A DNA stretch of 64,000 bases. It comes from Methylibium rhizosphaerae (GTDB taxonomy: Bacteria; Pseudomonadota; Gammaproteobacteria; Burkholderiales; Burkholderiaceae_C). The notes below the pieces were generated by a model. That model had not been told where the DNA came from, did not search any database, and saw only the letters and a list, made by a program, of their open reading frames with translations. The translations under genes were made by a program, and so were the position numbers. Position 1 is the first letter of the stretch, and each line of letters opens with the position of its first letter. Of the stretch, positions 1 to 8,096 are shown one piece after another. The stretch lies in the NCBI RefSeq assembly GCF_006386545.1, contig NZ_SWAR01000006.1, positions 62,001 through 126,000 of the forward strand. The letters run 5' to 3'.

Positions 1-552
1 CTGTTCGCGCGGCCGGCCAACGTGCTGGTGCTCGACGAGCCGACCAACGACCTCGACATCGACACGCTGGAGCTGCTCGAGGACCTGCTGCAGAACTACG
101 AGGGCACCGTGTTCCTGGTGAGCCACGACCGGCGTTTCCTCGACAACGTGGTCACCAGCACCATCGTGGCCGAAGGCGAGGGGCGCTGGCGCGAATACGA
201 AGGCGGCGTGGAAGACTGGCTCGCGCAGTCGCAACGCGCGCGGGGCCTGCAGCCCCCGCCGGCGGCTGCGCGCGAGGGCAAGGCCCAGGAGCCACCGCCG
301 CCCAGGCCTGCGGCAGAGGCGCCCGCCCGGCGCACCAAGCTCAGCTACAAGGAGCAGCGCGAGCTCGACGAGCTGCCGGCACGCATAGAGGCGCTCGAAG
401 CCGAGCAGAAGGCGCTGTCGGACGAACTCGCCGGCACCGAGCTCTACACCGCCACACCCCAGCGTGTGCCGCAGGTGCAGGCCCGCTATGCGCAGATCGA
501 AGACGAGCTGATGCAGCTGCTCGAGCGCTGGGAAGCGCTGTCCGCGCGCTGA
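1..552 (+). CDS. uup: ABC-F ATPase Uup, C-terminal part (5' truncated by window edge)
   Basis: The frame is open from base 1, so only the last 183 residues are present. The visible part begins just before the second nucleotide-binding domain's Walker B and D-loop (LVLDEPTNDLD, about residues 8-18) and its H-switch (VSHDR). A proline/alanine-rich linker and a charged helical tail (LSYKEQRELDELP onwards) follow. That tail matches the C-terminal coiled-coil domain that separates Uup from other ABC-F proteins. Uup is a cytosolic, non-transporting ATPase linked to ribosome function and to suppression of transposon precise excision. The gene converges on the next one and shares a hairpin terminator with it. 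Confidence is high for ABC-F and good for Uup. Confidence 0.9.
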   Translation: MFARPANVLVLDEPTNDLDIDTLELLEDLLQNYEGTVFLVSHDRRFLDNVVTSTIVAEGEGRWREYEGGVEDWLAQSQRARGLQPPPAAAREGKAQEPPPPRPAAEAPARRTKLSYKEQRELDELPARIEALEAEQKALSDELAGTELYTATPQRVPQVQARYAQIEDELMQLLERWEALSAR

Positions 553-616
553 ACCGTCGCCGCAAGCTGGAGCTCCCTCGCGGAGGGGGCTCGGGGGAGC
601 CGTGCGTAAAGCCGAA

Positions 617-658
617 GGCTAGGAGGCTGCGCGGCAGAAGCCGCCCAGCCTCCTAGCC
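617..658. terminator. Bidirectional hairpin terminator between uup and the converging gene
   Basis: A perfect 13-bp stem (617-629 pairs with 646-658) encloses a C/C mismatch and a further 5-bp stem (631-635 with 640-644) closed by an AGAA tetraloop. The stop codon of the converging gene lies inside the right arm. There is no strong T-tract on the plus side, and only a weak one (TTCGGCTTT) on the minus side. A role as a two-way terminator is inferred from position and stem strength. Confidence 0.7.
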
Positions 659-1423
659 CTCTTCGCGCCGCCCGCGCGTCAGCGATGCCAGCCAGCCGCC
701 CGACAGCGCGGCCGGGTGGGTGCGGCTGATCATCAGGCCCGACTGCAGGTACAGCGCATTGAGCAGCCGGCTGGCCCGCTCCATGTCGAGCCCCGGCCAA
801 TCGGCCAGCGCACGCAACGGCACCGCTTCGCGCCGCAGCCGCGCAATGGCCGACGCCAGCGCACCGCTGATCTCGAGGTTGCGCAGGTCCAGCCCGGGTG
901 CGACACGGTAGACGGCGGGGCCGGCGATCTCGGGCAGCAGCTCGCGGCGCGGCCCGTACAGCGCCAGCAGCCACAGCAGCGTGCCCAGCGGGTGGTACAT
1001 GTGCGCAGCGCCCACCAGCTCGCTGTGCTTGTGGCCCGGCGGCTTGAGCACCGCCGGCTCCACCTGCAAAAGCCGCAGGTTGGCCATGCTGGGCTCCAGC
1101 AGCGAAGCCATCGGCAGCGGCGAGTGGAACAGGCGTTCGCGCGGAAACACCGTCACCGGCACCACGAAACCTTCGCGGTCGAGGTGGATCGCCACGTTCT
1201 GCGAGTGGCGCAGGCAGGCGGCCATGACCTCCAGCACTTCGGCGCCGTGGGGCGTGTGCTCGAAGCGCTGCAGGTCGGCCAGCAGGGAAGGGCTGAGCGA
1301 AGACAGGCGCGTGCCCAGACCGGAAGCCGGGTCGGGCATGGCGGCGAGCTCGCTCATGGCGCGCTGGAAGGCGCTCACGCGCCACAGCTCCGGTTCGCCA
1401 AAGGGGATGGTCGGCTCGTCCAT
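653..1423 (-). CDS. Conserved hypothetical protein, 256 aa
   Basis: I do not recognise a named family. The product is predicted to be soluble, with no signal peptide and no clear membrane segment. It is mixed alpha-helical and ends in a basic tail. I chose the ATG at 1423 over a TTG two codons upstream. A -10-like hexamer (TAAAGT, 1436-1431) lies only 7 nt before this ATG and no Shine-Dalgarno sequence is visible, so the transcript may have little or no leader. The gene shares a terminator with uup and lies 75 bp downstream of the MocR-type regulator in the same direction. Coding status is supported by length and third-position GC. Function is unknown. Confidence 0.7.
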   Translation of the reverse strand: MDEPTIPFGEPELWRVSAFQRAMSELAAMPDPASGLGTRLSSLSPSLLADLQRFEHTPHGAEVLEVMAACLRHSQNVAIHLDREGFVVPVTVFPRERLFHSPLPMASLLEPSMANLRLLQVEPAVLKPPGHKHSELVGAAHMYHPLGTLLWLLALYGPRRELLPEIAGPAVYRVAPGLDLRNLEISGALASAIARLRREAVPLRALADWPGLDMERASRLLNALYLQSGLMISRTHPAALSGGWLASLTRGRREEG

Positions 1424-1498
1424 GGGCAAGACTTTAGGTCTGAAACAACCCGGTTTCCGGCATTCGTACGGGCGTTACACGCGGTGCATCCCGAAACG

Positions 1499-2950
1499 TC
1501 AGCCCAGGTGCCGGCGCGCCTGCTGCACCGCGCGCCACAGCCGCGCGTCCTGCGAGGTCGCGAAGTTGATGCGCATGAGCGTGGTGGGCCGGTGCGAGGC
1601 GTGGAACAGCGAGCCCGGGGCGAGCAGCCAGCCTTCGTCGAGCATGGTGGCGGCCAGGCGGTCGGTGTCCACGCCCACGTCCACCCAGCCGAACAGCCCG
1701 GCCGGCTCGGTGACGAAACGCACGCCGGCTTCCTGCGCGAGGGCCACGCTGCGGGCGCGCGCCGCGTCGAGCTTCTGCACCACGCGCTCGGCGTGGCGGC
1801 GCAGCTGGCCCTGCTCGAGGCACAGCGCAACGGCCTGTTCCAGCACGGCCGGGGTGGTGAGGGTGGTGAGCAGCTTCACATCGACGAAACGCTCGACCAG
1901 CTTGCGCGGCGCCGCGATGAAGCCGACCCGCCAGGCCGGCGTGAGGATCTTCGAGAAGCCCGACACGTAGATGGTGCGCTGCAGGCCGTCGAGCGCCGAC
2001 AGGCGCGGCGCGTGGGCAGGCGCCAGGTGGGCGTAGGTGTCGTCCTCGGTGATGTGGAAGTCGTGGGTCTCTGCCAGCTTGAGCACCTGGTGGGCCGACG
2101 CGAGCGACAGCGTGCAGCCGGTCGGGTTGTGCAGCACCGACACGGTGGCATACAGGCGCGGCCGGTGCGCCTCGGCCAGCGCCCGCATGGTGGCGAGATC
2201 GGGCCCATCGGGCCCGCGCGGCACCGGCAGGATGCGCACGCCCAGCTGGCTGAGCCGCGCGTATTCCACCGCCCAGCCGGGCTCGTCGACCAGCACCGCG
2301 TCGCCGGGCTGCAGCAGCGTGCGCGAGATGATGTCCAGCCCCTGCGTGGCGCCCGCGGTGGTGACGATCTGCTCGGGCACCGTCTTCACGCCGAAGTCGG
2401 CCAGCTTCATGGCCAGCGCGGTGCGCAGGCGCGTGTCGCCGGCCGGCTCGCCGTAGTGCAGCGCCAGCGGGGCGAGGCGCTCGCCGGCGGTCACGCGGCG
2501 CAACGCGGCGCTCAGGATGGGCAGGTCCAGCCACTCGGCGGGCAGGGTGCCCAGGCCCGGCATGGCGCGCACGCCCGGCTGGTTGAACATGCCGCGGATC
2601 AGCGCGGCGGCATCCACCGGCGCGCTGGGCCGCACCTCCGGGCGCGGCTTCACATGGCCCACCGCGGCGGCCGGCGCCGCCGAGCGGATCTCGCGCACGA
2701 AGAAGCCGCGCTGCTTGCGCGCTTCGATCAGCCCCTGTGCCAGCAACTGGTCGTAGGCGGCAACCACCGTGTAGGCGCTGATGCCATGGCGCTTGGCGCA
2801 TTCGCGCACCGACGGCAGCCGGGTGCCCGGCGGCAGCAGTCGCTGGCGGATGCGTTCGGCGAACCGGTTGGCCAGCTGATCGGTGAGCGTGGCGCCGGCA
2901 TCGCGGGCCAGCGGAGCCGCGAGCAAGGCAGAGGCGATCGGAGCGTTCAT
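1499..2950 (-). CDS. MocR/PdxR-type regulator (GntR helix-turn-helix fused to aminotransferase-like domain)
   Basis: The 483-residue product has an N-terminal winged helix of the GntR type (LPPGTRLPSVRECAKRHGIS) followed by a full fold-type I aminotransferase domain. Its PLP-binding lysine is visible as Lys334 in GFSKILTP. MocR proteins are usually cytosolic regulators that sense an amino-acid- or vitamin-derived ligand through PLP. I preferred the ATG at 2950 because an upstream in-frame start at 3064 would put the divergent promoter inside the gene. The regulator faces an exporter/racemase/aminotransferase operon, which makes that operon its likely target. An inverted repeat in the 141-bp gap is the candidate operator. 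The family is clear; ligand and target are inferred. Confidence 0.9.
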   Translation of the reverse strand: MNAPIASALLAAPLARDAGATLTDQLANRFAERIRQRLLPPGTRLPSVRECAKRHGISAYTVVAAYDQLLAQGLIEARKQRGFFVREIRSAAPAAAVGHVKPRPEVRPSAPVDAAALIRGMFNQPGVRAMPGLGTLPAEWLDLPILSAALRRVTAGERLAPLALHYGEPAGDTRLRTALAMKLADFGVKTVPEQIVTTAGATQGLDIISRTLLQPGDAVLVDEPGWAVEYARLSQLGVRILPVPRGPDGPDLATMRALAEAHRPRLYATVSVLHNPTGCTLSLASAHQVLKLAETHDFHITEDDTYAHLAPAHAPRLSALDGLQRTIYVSGFSKILTPAWRVGFIAAPRKLVERFVDVKLLTTLTTPAVLEQAVALCLEQGQLRRHAERVVQKLDAARARSVALAQEAGVRFVTEPAGLFGWVDVGVDTDRLAATMLDEGWLLAPGSLFHASHRPTTLMRINFATSQDARLWRAVQQARRHLG

Positions 2951-3007
2951 GGCGGTGGGATTTGTGTTGGGCGCGGGACCGATACAGAAATTCGGCTGCG
3001 CGGGTTC

Positions 3008-3044
3008 AGTGTATTGGTACTGTGCTGGTGATGTCCATACACTG
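3008..3044. promoter_or_regulatory. Inverted repeat in the MocR/LysE divergent promoter region
   Basis: CAGTGTATTGG (3008-3018) is matched by CCATACACTG (3035-3044), an inverted repeat with one unpaired base and a spacer of about 16 bp. It sits in the only intergenic gap between the regulator and the exporter operon, the usual place for a MocR operator that controls both directions. A direct-repeat reading (TTGGTACT and CTGGTGAT) is also possible. Assignment as an operator is inferred. Confidence 0.5.
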
Positions 3045-3091
3045 GATCGCCTTATGTTCTTCACCCCTTGCCATTCATCGCGGGTGCCGCA

Positions 3092-3703
3092 ATGACGGCG
3101 CAGGAGTTCGGCGCGCTGCTGTTCTTCGCCTCCGCGATGTCCTTCAGCCCGGGCCCCAACACCACGCTGTCGACCGCGCTTGCGGCCAACTTCGGCCTCA
3201 GGCGGGCCCTGCCGTTCTGCCTCGCCGTGCCGGTGGGCTGGTCGCTGCTGATGCTGCTGTGCGGCGCGGGCCTCGGCGTTCTGGTGCTGGCCGTGCCGGC
3301 ACTGCGCTGGGCGGTCAAGGCGGTGGGCGTGGCCTACCTGTTGTGGCTGGCCTGGAAACTGGCCAACACCGGTGTGCTCGGCCAGGCCGATGCGAAGCGG
3401 CTGAACGTCAGCTTCCCGCAGGGCATGGCGCTGCAGTTCGTGAACATCAAGGCCTGGATGCTCGCGCTCACCATTGCCGCCGGATGGGTGGCGCCGGCGG
3501 GCGGCGACGTGTCCGCCACCATGGCGCGCCTCGGCCAGGTGCTGGCGGTGATGGTGGTGTTCGCCTTCGTCTCCAACTTCAGCTATGCGCTCGTCGGTTC
3601 GCTGCTGCGCGGCTGGCTCGCCCAGGGCAGGCGGCTCCTGTGGTTCAACCGCGGCATGGCCCTCGTGCTGGTGCTGACCGCCGCCTGGATGGTGAGGGTA
3701 TGA
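3092..3703 (+). CDS. LysE-family amino-acid exporter
   Basis: The 203-residue inner-membrane protein carries the family motif SPGPNTTL near its N-terminus, followed by the usual run of about six hydrophobic segments. LysE/RhtB proteins export amino acids such as lysine, threonine or homoserine. The ATG at 3092 is favoured over a TTG at 3068 because it begins directly at the conserved MTAQEFGALLFF region. It is the first gene of a tight operon: its stop overlaps the next start as ATGA. Placement opposite a MocR regulator suggests export of an amino acid sensed by that regulator. The family is confident; the substrate cannot be read from the sequence. Confidence 0.9.
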   Translation: MTAQEFGALLFFASAMSFSPGPNTTLSTALAANFGLRRALPFCLAVPVGWSLLMLLCGAGLGVLVLAVPALRWAVKAVGVAYLLWLAWKLANTGVLGQADAKRLNVSFPQGMALQFVNIKAWMLALTIAAGWVAPAGGDVSATMARLGQVLAVMVVFAFVSNFSYALVGSLLRGWLAQGRRLLWFNRGMALVLVLTAAWMVRV

Positions 3704-4653
3704 GCCGGGCCGGCAGTGCCAGCCTGCCGCTGCCGGAAGCGGCGGCGTCGCAGGAGCGGCGCGGCTTCTGGCTGGGCCTTGCCGGCGTGCTGATGTTCGC
3801 GCTCAGCATCCCGATGACGCGGCTGGCCGGCGGGCCGGCGGACGACCCGCAGCTGCCGCCCACCTTCGTTGCCGTCGGCCGCGCCGCGGTGGCCGGGCTG
3901 CTGTCGGTCGCCTGGCTGCTCTTCACGCGGGCGCCCTGGCCCCGGCGAGACCAGTGGGGCCTGCTGGCCCTGTCGGCCGCCGGCGTGGTGTTCGGTTTCC
4001 CGCTGTTCTCGGGCTGGGCGGTGCGCCATGTCGAGGCAGTGCATGCCGCGGTGATCACCGGCTTCCTGCCGCTGGCCACCGCGGTGGTGGGCGCCTGGTG
4101 GCTGCGGCAACGCCCGCCGGTGGCCTTCTGGATCTGCGCGCTGTTCGGCTGTGCGCTGGTGGCGGCCTATGCATGGCTCAAGGGCGGCGGCGGCTTCCAC
4201 CTGGCCGACGGCCTGCTGCTGCTGGCGGTGCTGAGTGCGGCAGTCGGCTACGTGGGCGGTGCGCGCCTCACCGGCGACGGCCCGAACGGCCCGCAGGTCA
4301 TCTGCTGGATGCTGGTGCTGTGCCTGCCGCTCACGCTGCCGCTGACCGCCTGGCAGCTGACGGCGCACTGGGAGCAGATGGCACCGGGCGGCCCGGTGCG
4401 GCTCGCGTCGTGGGCCGGCTTCGCCTACGTGTCCACCGTGTCGATGTGGCTGGGCTTCTTTGCCTGGTACCGCGGCCTCGCCCTGGGCGGCACGCTGCGG
4501 GTGAGCCAGGTGCAGCTGGTGCAGCCGTTCGCCTCGATGCTGGCGGCCGTGCCGCTGCTCGGCGAGCGGCTCGACCTGCTCACGGTCGGCTTTGCGCTGG
4601 CGGTGATCGCCACCGTGTTCGTCGGCAAGCGCTTGCCGGCCGGGGCACGCTGA
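3700..4653 (+). CDS. EamA/DMT-family transporter
   Basis: The 317-residue protein has two repeated halves of about five hydrophobic segments each, as in EamA (drug/metabolite transporter) proteins. The second half contains the conserved FFAWYRGLALGG and VSQVQLVQPF region. Start and stop are translationally coupled on both sides: the ATG at 3700 overlaps the LysE stop, and the TGA at 4651-4653 shares its last base with the racemase ATG. Family members export amino acids or metabolites. Two different exporter families in consecutive genes suggest removal of more than one product or of an overflowing intermediate. The substrate is unknown. Confidence 0.88.
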   Translation: MSRAGSASLPLPEAAASQERRGFWLGLAGVLMFALSIPMTRLAGGPADDPQLPPTFVAVGRAAVAGLLSVAWLLFTRAPWPRRDQWGLLALSAAGVVFGFPLFSGWAVRHVEAVHAAVITGFLPLATAVVGAWWLRQRPPVAFWICALFGCALVAAYAWLKGGGGFHLADGLLLLAVLSAAVGYVGGARLTGDGPNGPQVICWMLVLCLPLTLPLTAWQLTAHWEQMAPGGPVRLASWAGFAYVSTVSMWLGFFAWYRGLALGGTLRVSQVQLVQPFASMLAAVPLLGERLDLLTVGFALAVIATVFVGKRLPAGAR

Positions 4654-5372
4654 TGAAGACGCTCGGCATCCTCGGCGGCATGAGCTGGGAATCCACGCTG
4701 GTGTACTACCGCGAGCTCAACCGTGGCGTGCAGCGCCGTCTGGGCGGCCACCACAGTGCCTCGCTGCTGCTGCGCAGCTTCGACTTCGCCCCCATCGAGG
4801 CGCTGCAGCGCGGCGGCCGTTGGGACGAGGCGGCCACAGCGCTCGGCGACGCTGCGGTTCAGCTGCAGCAGGGCGGCGCCCAGGCGCTGGTGCTGGCCAC
4901 CAACACCATGCACAAGCTCGCACCGCTTCTCGAGGCGCGCATGGGCATTCCGCTGCTGCACATCGCCGACGCGACCGGTGCCGCCATCCGAGCCGCCCGC
5001 GCGCGGCGCGTGGGCCTGCTGGGCACCCGCTTCACCATGGAGCAGGACTTCTATACGCGCCGGCTCGGCGAGCGGTTCGACCTCGACGTGCTGACGCCGC
5101 AGGCCGACGACCGCGAGCTGGTGCACCGCGTGATCTACGACGAGCTGTGCAAGGGTCGCATCGAGCCGGCATCGCGCGAGGCTTATCTCGCGGTGATCGA
5201 CCGGCTGGCGGCCCGCGGCTGCGAAGGCGTGATCCTCGGCTGCACCGAGATCATGCTGCTGATCGATGCGTCGAAGCTGCCCGTGCCGGGCTTCGACACC
5301 ACCGCGCTGCACGTGCAGCGCGCCGTGGAATGGATGCTGGACACGACGACAGAAACCGGAGATACCCGATGA
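4653..5372 (+). CDS. Aspartate/glutamate racemase family protein
   Basis: The 239-residue product starts with the family signature LGILGGMSWEST. The two catalytic positions can be read as Thr83 (in LATNTMHK) and Cys197 (in LGCTE). Most Asp/Glu racemases use two cysteines; a Thr/Cys pair at these positions is, from memory, what the E. coli YgeA-type L-Asp/Glu racemase has. It is cytosolic and PLP-independent. It sits in the middle of the coupled operon, sharing one base with the upstream stop and overlapping the aminotransferase start by ATGA. A role in converting an L-amino acid before or after transamination is inferred. The family is clear; the substrate is not. Confidence 0.88.
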   Translation: MKTLGILGGMSWESTLVYYRELNRGVQRRLGGHHSASLLLRSFDFAPIEALQRGGRWDEAATALGDAAVQLQQGGAQALVLATNTMHKLAPLLEARMGIPLLHIADATGAAIRAARARRVGLLGTRFTMEQDFYTRRLGERFDLDVLTPQADDRELVHRVIYDELCKGRIEPASREAYLAVIDRLAARGCEGVILGCTEIMLLIDASKLPVPGFDTTALHVQRAVEWMLDTTTETGDTR

Positions 5373-6547
5373 CCTGGACCCTGGCGCGCCGCGCCGAACG
5401 CATGAACCCGTCGATCATCCGCGAGATCCTCAAGGTGACCGAGCGGCCCGGGATCATCTCGCTGGCGGGCGGCCTGCCATCGCCCGAGACGTTCCCGGTC
5501 GAGGCCATGCGCGAGGCAGCCGACCGCGTGCTGCGCGACGCGCCGCGCGAGGCGCTGCAATACGCCGCCAGCGAAGGCTACGGCCCGCTGCGCGAATGGG
5601 TGGCGCAGCATCTGGGCGAGTCCGGCATCCGCGCCGACGCCAGCCAGGTGCTCATCACCACCGGCTCGCAGCAGGGGCTGGACCTGTGCGCCAAGGTGCT
5701 CATCGATGCGGGCGCGCGCGTGGCAGTGGAAACGCCCACCTACCTCGGCGCGCTGCAGGCCTTCACGCCCTACGAGCCGGCCATCGAATCGCTGGCCACC
5801 GACGACGAAGGCCCCACGCCCGAGGCGCTGCGCGCGGCGGGCGGCGTGCGTTTCGCCTACCTGCTGCCCAACTTCCAGAACCCGAGCGGCCGCACGCTGG
5901 GTGAAGCGCGCCGCGCAGCCCTGGTGGCCGCCGCACAGGCGGCCGGCGTGCCGCTGCTCGAAGACAACCCCTACGGCGACCTGTGGTTCGACACGCCGCC
6001 GCCGGCGCCGCTGGCCTCGCGCTGGGCCGAAGGCGTGGTCTACCTGGGCTCCTTCTCCAAGGTGCTGGCGCCCGGCCTGCGCCTGGGCTACGTGGTCGCG
6101 CCCAAGGCGCTCGGCCCCAAGCTGCTGCAGGCCAAGCAGGCGGCCGACCTGCACACGCCGGTGTTCAACCAGCGGGTGGTGCACGAGGTCATCAAGGACG
6201 GCTTCCTCGCCACCCACGTGCCGACCATCCGCGCGCGCTACAAGGCCCAGCGCGACGCGATGGCCGCCGCGCTCGATCGCCACATGCCGCCGGGCTGCCG
6301 CTGGCAGGTGCCGGCCGGCGGCATGTTCTTCTGGGTCACGCTGCCGGCCGGCTTCGATGCGATGGCGCTGCTGCCGCAGGCGGTGGAGCAGGGCATGGCC
6401 TTCGTGCCGGGCGCCGCGTTCTATGCCGATGTGCCGCAGGCCAGCACGCTGCGGCTCAGCTTCGTGACGGTGTCGCCCGAGCGCATCGAGCAGGGCGTGG
6501 CTGCACTGGCCCGCACGCTGGAGCTGGCTCACAGGAAGGCTGCCTAG
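5369..6547 (+). CDS. PLP-dependent aminotransferase (class I/II, 2-aminoadipate/LysN-like)
   Basis: The 392-residue protein is a stand-alone fold-type I aminotransferase. Its PLP lysine is Lys231 in LGSFSKVLAPG, with a conserved ISLAGGLPSPETFP start and NFQNPSGRT loop. It resembles the aminotransferase half of MocR proteins and the LysN / 2-aminoadipate family rather than AspC. The start ATG at 5369 overlaps the racemase stop by ATGA. It is likely cytosolic and transaminates the amino acid that the MocR regulator senses. Substrate choice cannot be fixed from the sequence; aromatic, branched-chain or aminoadipate substrates are all possible. Confidence 0.88.
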   Translation: MTWTLARRAERMNPSIIREILKVTERPGIISLAGGLPSPETFPVEAMREAADRVLRDAPREALQYAASEGYGPLREWVAQHLGESGIRADASQVLITTGSQQGLDLCAKVLIDAGARVAVETPTYLGALQAFTPYEPAIESLATDDEGPTPEALRAAGGVRFAYLLPNFQNPSGRTLGEARRAALVAAAQAAGVPLLEDNPYGDLWFDTPPPAPLASRWAEGVVYLGSFSKVLAPGLRLGYVVAPKALGPKLLQAKQAADLHTPVFNQRVVHEVIKDGFLATHVPTIRARYKAQRDAMAAALDRHMPPGCRWQVPAGGMFFWVTLPAGFDAMALLPQAVEQGMAFVPGAAFYADVPQASTLRLSFVTVSPERIEQGVAALARTLELAHRKAA

Positions 6548-6548
6548 C

Positions 6549-7388
6549 ATGGCCACGCAACATCGCTACACCGAAGTCGACGTCTTCACCGACCGTGCCC
6601 TCAAGGGCAACGCGCTCGCGGTGGTGTTCGACGCCGACGGCCTGTCCGACGAGCAGATGGCCGAGTTCGCACGCTGGACCAACCTGTCGGAAACCACCTT
6701 CCTGCTGCAGCCCACCATTCCCGGTGCCGACTACCGGGTGCGCATCTTCACGCCGGGCGGCGAGCTGCCGTTTGCCGGCCATCCCACGCTCGGCAGCTGC
6801 CACGCCTGGCTCGCCGCCGGCGGAAAGCCGCGAGACAGCCAGCTGGTGATCCAGCAATGCGAAGTCGGCCTGGTGAAGATCCGCCGCGACGGCGAGCGGC
6901 TGGCATTCGCCGCGCCGCCGCTGCGCCGCAGCGGGCCGGCCGACGACGCCACCTGCGAGCAGATTGCCCGCTGCCTGCAGCTGCCGCGTTCGGCGCTGCG
7001 TGCCGTGCAGTGGGTGGACAACGGGCCGGGCTGGGTGGCCGCGCTGCTCGATTCGGCGCAGGCCGTGCTGGCGCTGCAGCCCGACTTTGCGGCGATGCAG
7101 CCGCTCAAGCTGGGTGTGGTGGGCGCCTGCCCGCCGGGCGGCGAATGTGCCTTCGAGGTGCGGGGCTTCGTGCCCACCCTGGGTGTGCCCGAGGACCCGG
7201 TGACCGGCAGCCTGAACGCCGGCCTCGCGCAATGGCTCATCGGCGCCGGCCTCGCGCCCGAGCGCTATGTGGCGAGCCAGGGCACGGCGCTGGGGCGGGC
7301 GGGCCGGGTGTTCGTCGAGCGCATCGGCAGCGACGTCTGGATCGGCGGGCACAGCGTGACCTGCGTCGAAGGCCGCCTGACCCTGTGA
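6549..7388 (+). CDS. PhzF-family isomerase
   Basis: The 279-residue product has the PhzF features: a DVFTDRALKGNALAVV start, the catalytic-glutamate motif NLSETTFL (Glu48), FAGHPTLGS, and DPVTGSLNAGL in the second half. PhzF enzymes are cytosolic, cofactor-free isomerases with a diaminopimelate-epimerase fold. The best known acts in phenazine synthesis, but most genomic members have no known substrate. No other phenazine genes are near, so phenazine production is not suggested. It begins one base after the aminotransferase stop and its own stop overlaps a possible GTG start of the next gene. A role on a product of this amino-acid operon is inferred. Confidence 0.9.
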   Translation: MATQHRYTEVDVFTDRALKGNALAVVFDADGLSDEQMAEFARWTNLSETTFLLQPTIPGADYRVRIFTPGGELPFAGHPTLGSCHAWLAAGGKPRDSQLVIQQCEVGLVKIRRDGERLAFAAPPLRRSGPADDATCEQIARCLQLPRSALRAVQWVDNGPGWVAALLDSAQAVLALQPDFAAMQPLKLGVVGACPPGGECAFEVRGFVPTLGVPEDPVTGSLNAGLAQWLIGAGLAPERYVASQGTALGRAGRVFVERIGSDVWIGGHSVTCVEGRLTL

Positions 7389-7399
7389 GCTCGCCGGCG

Positions 7400-8077
7400 A
7401 TGGCGCTGCAACTCGATCACCTGGTGGTGGCCGCGGCCACGCTCGACGAGGGCGTGGCCTGGTGCGAGGCGACGCTGGGCATCACGCCGGGGCCGGGCGG
7501 CAGGCATGCACTGATGGGCACGCACAACCGGGTGTTCGCGCTCGATGGCGCGGTGTTCCCGCGCGCCTACTTCGAGATCATCGCCATCGACCGCGACGCA
7601 CCGGCGCCCGGCCGGGCGCGCTGGTTCGGTCTCGACGACGCCGACCTGCAGGCATCGATCGCACGGCAGCCGCGGCTGGTCCACTGGGTGGCCCGGTGCC
7701 TGGACATCGAGCAGGCCGCGTCGACCTGGTCGGCGCTCGGACTGCAGGCCGGCCGCGTGCTCGCTGCCTCGCGCCCGACGCCGACCGGCGAACTGCGCTG
7801 GCGGATCGGCGTGCGCGACGACGGGCGGCTGTCGCTGGGCGGCGCGCTGCCGACACTGATCGAATGGGGCGAGGAGCACCCCACCGACCGCCTGCCGGAC
7901 AGCGGCGTCGAACTGCAGTCGCTGCAGCTCCAGCAGCCGCAGCCGGCGGACCTGGCAGCCGCGCTGAGCACGCTGGGAGCGCCGGCTGGCGTCCAGTGTG
8001 TCGACGGCCCTGCGGCCATCGTCGCGGTGCTGAACACGCCACGAGGGCGTGTTCGCCTGAACAGCCGCGTTGCCTGA
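7400..8077 (+). CDS. Glyoxalase-like (VOC) domain protein
   Basis: The 225-residue product begins with LDHLVVAAATLDEGVAWCEATLG, typical of glyoxalase-like domains in the vicinal oxygen chelate superfamily. The early His and later acidic positions may bind a metal. The last gene of the coupled operon, it could start at the ATG at 7400 or at a GTG at 7385 that overlaps the PhzF stop as GTGA. No clear Shine-Dalgarno favours either. It ends 19 bp from the converging wzz-like gene, with no terminator visible in that gap. Function within the pathway is unknown; dioxygenase, lyase or glyoxalase chemistry are all possible. Confidence 0.8.
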   Translation: MALQLDHLVVAAATLDEGVAWCEATLGITPGPGGRHALMGTHNRVFALDGAVFPRAYFEIIAIDRDAPAPGRARWFGLDDADLQASIARQPRLVHWVARCLDIEQAASTWSALGLQAGRVLAASRPTPTGELRWRIGVRDDGRLSLGGALPTLIEWGEEHPTDRLPDSGVELQSLQLQQPQPADLAAALSTLGAPAGVQCVDGPAAIVAVLNTPRGRVRLNSRVA

Positions 8078-8096
8078 ATCGACGTGAGGCGTGGCG

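Noticed and set aside
6549-7388. Phenazine biosynthesis cluster suggested by PhzF
   Set aside because: No other phz genes are present; most PhzF family members are unrelated to phenazines.
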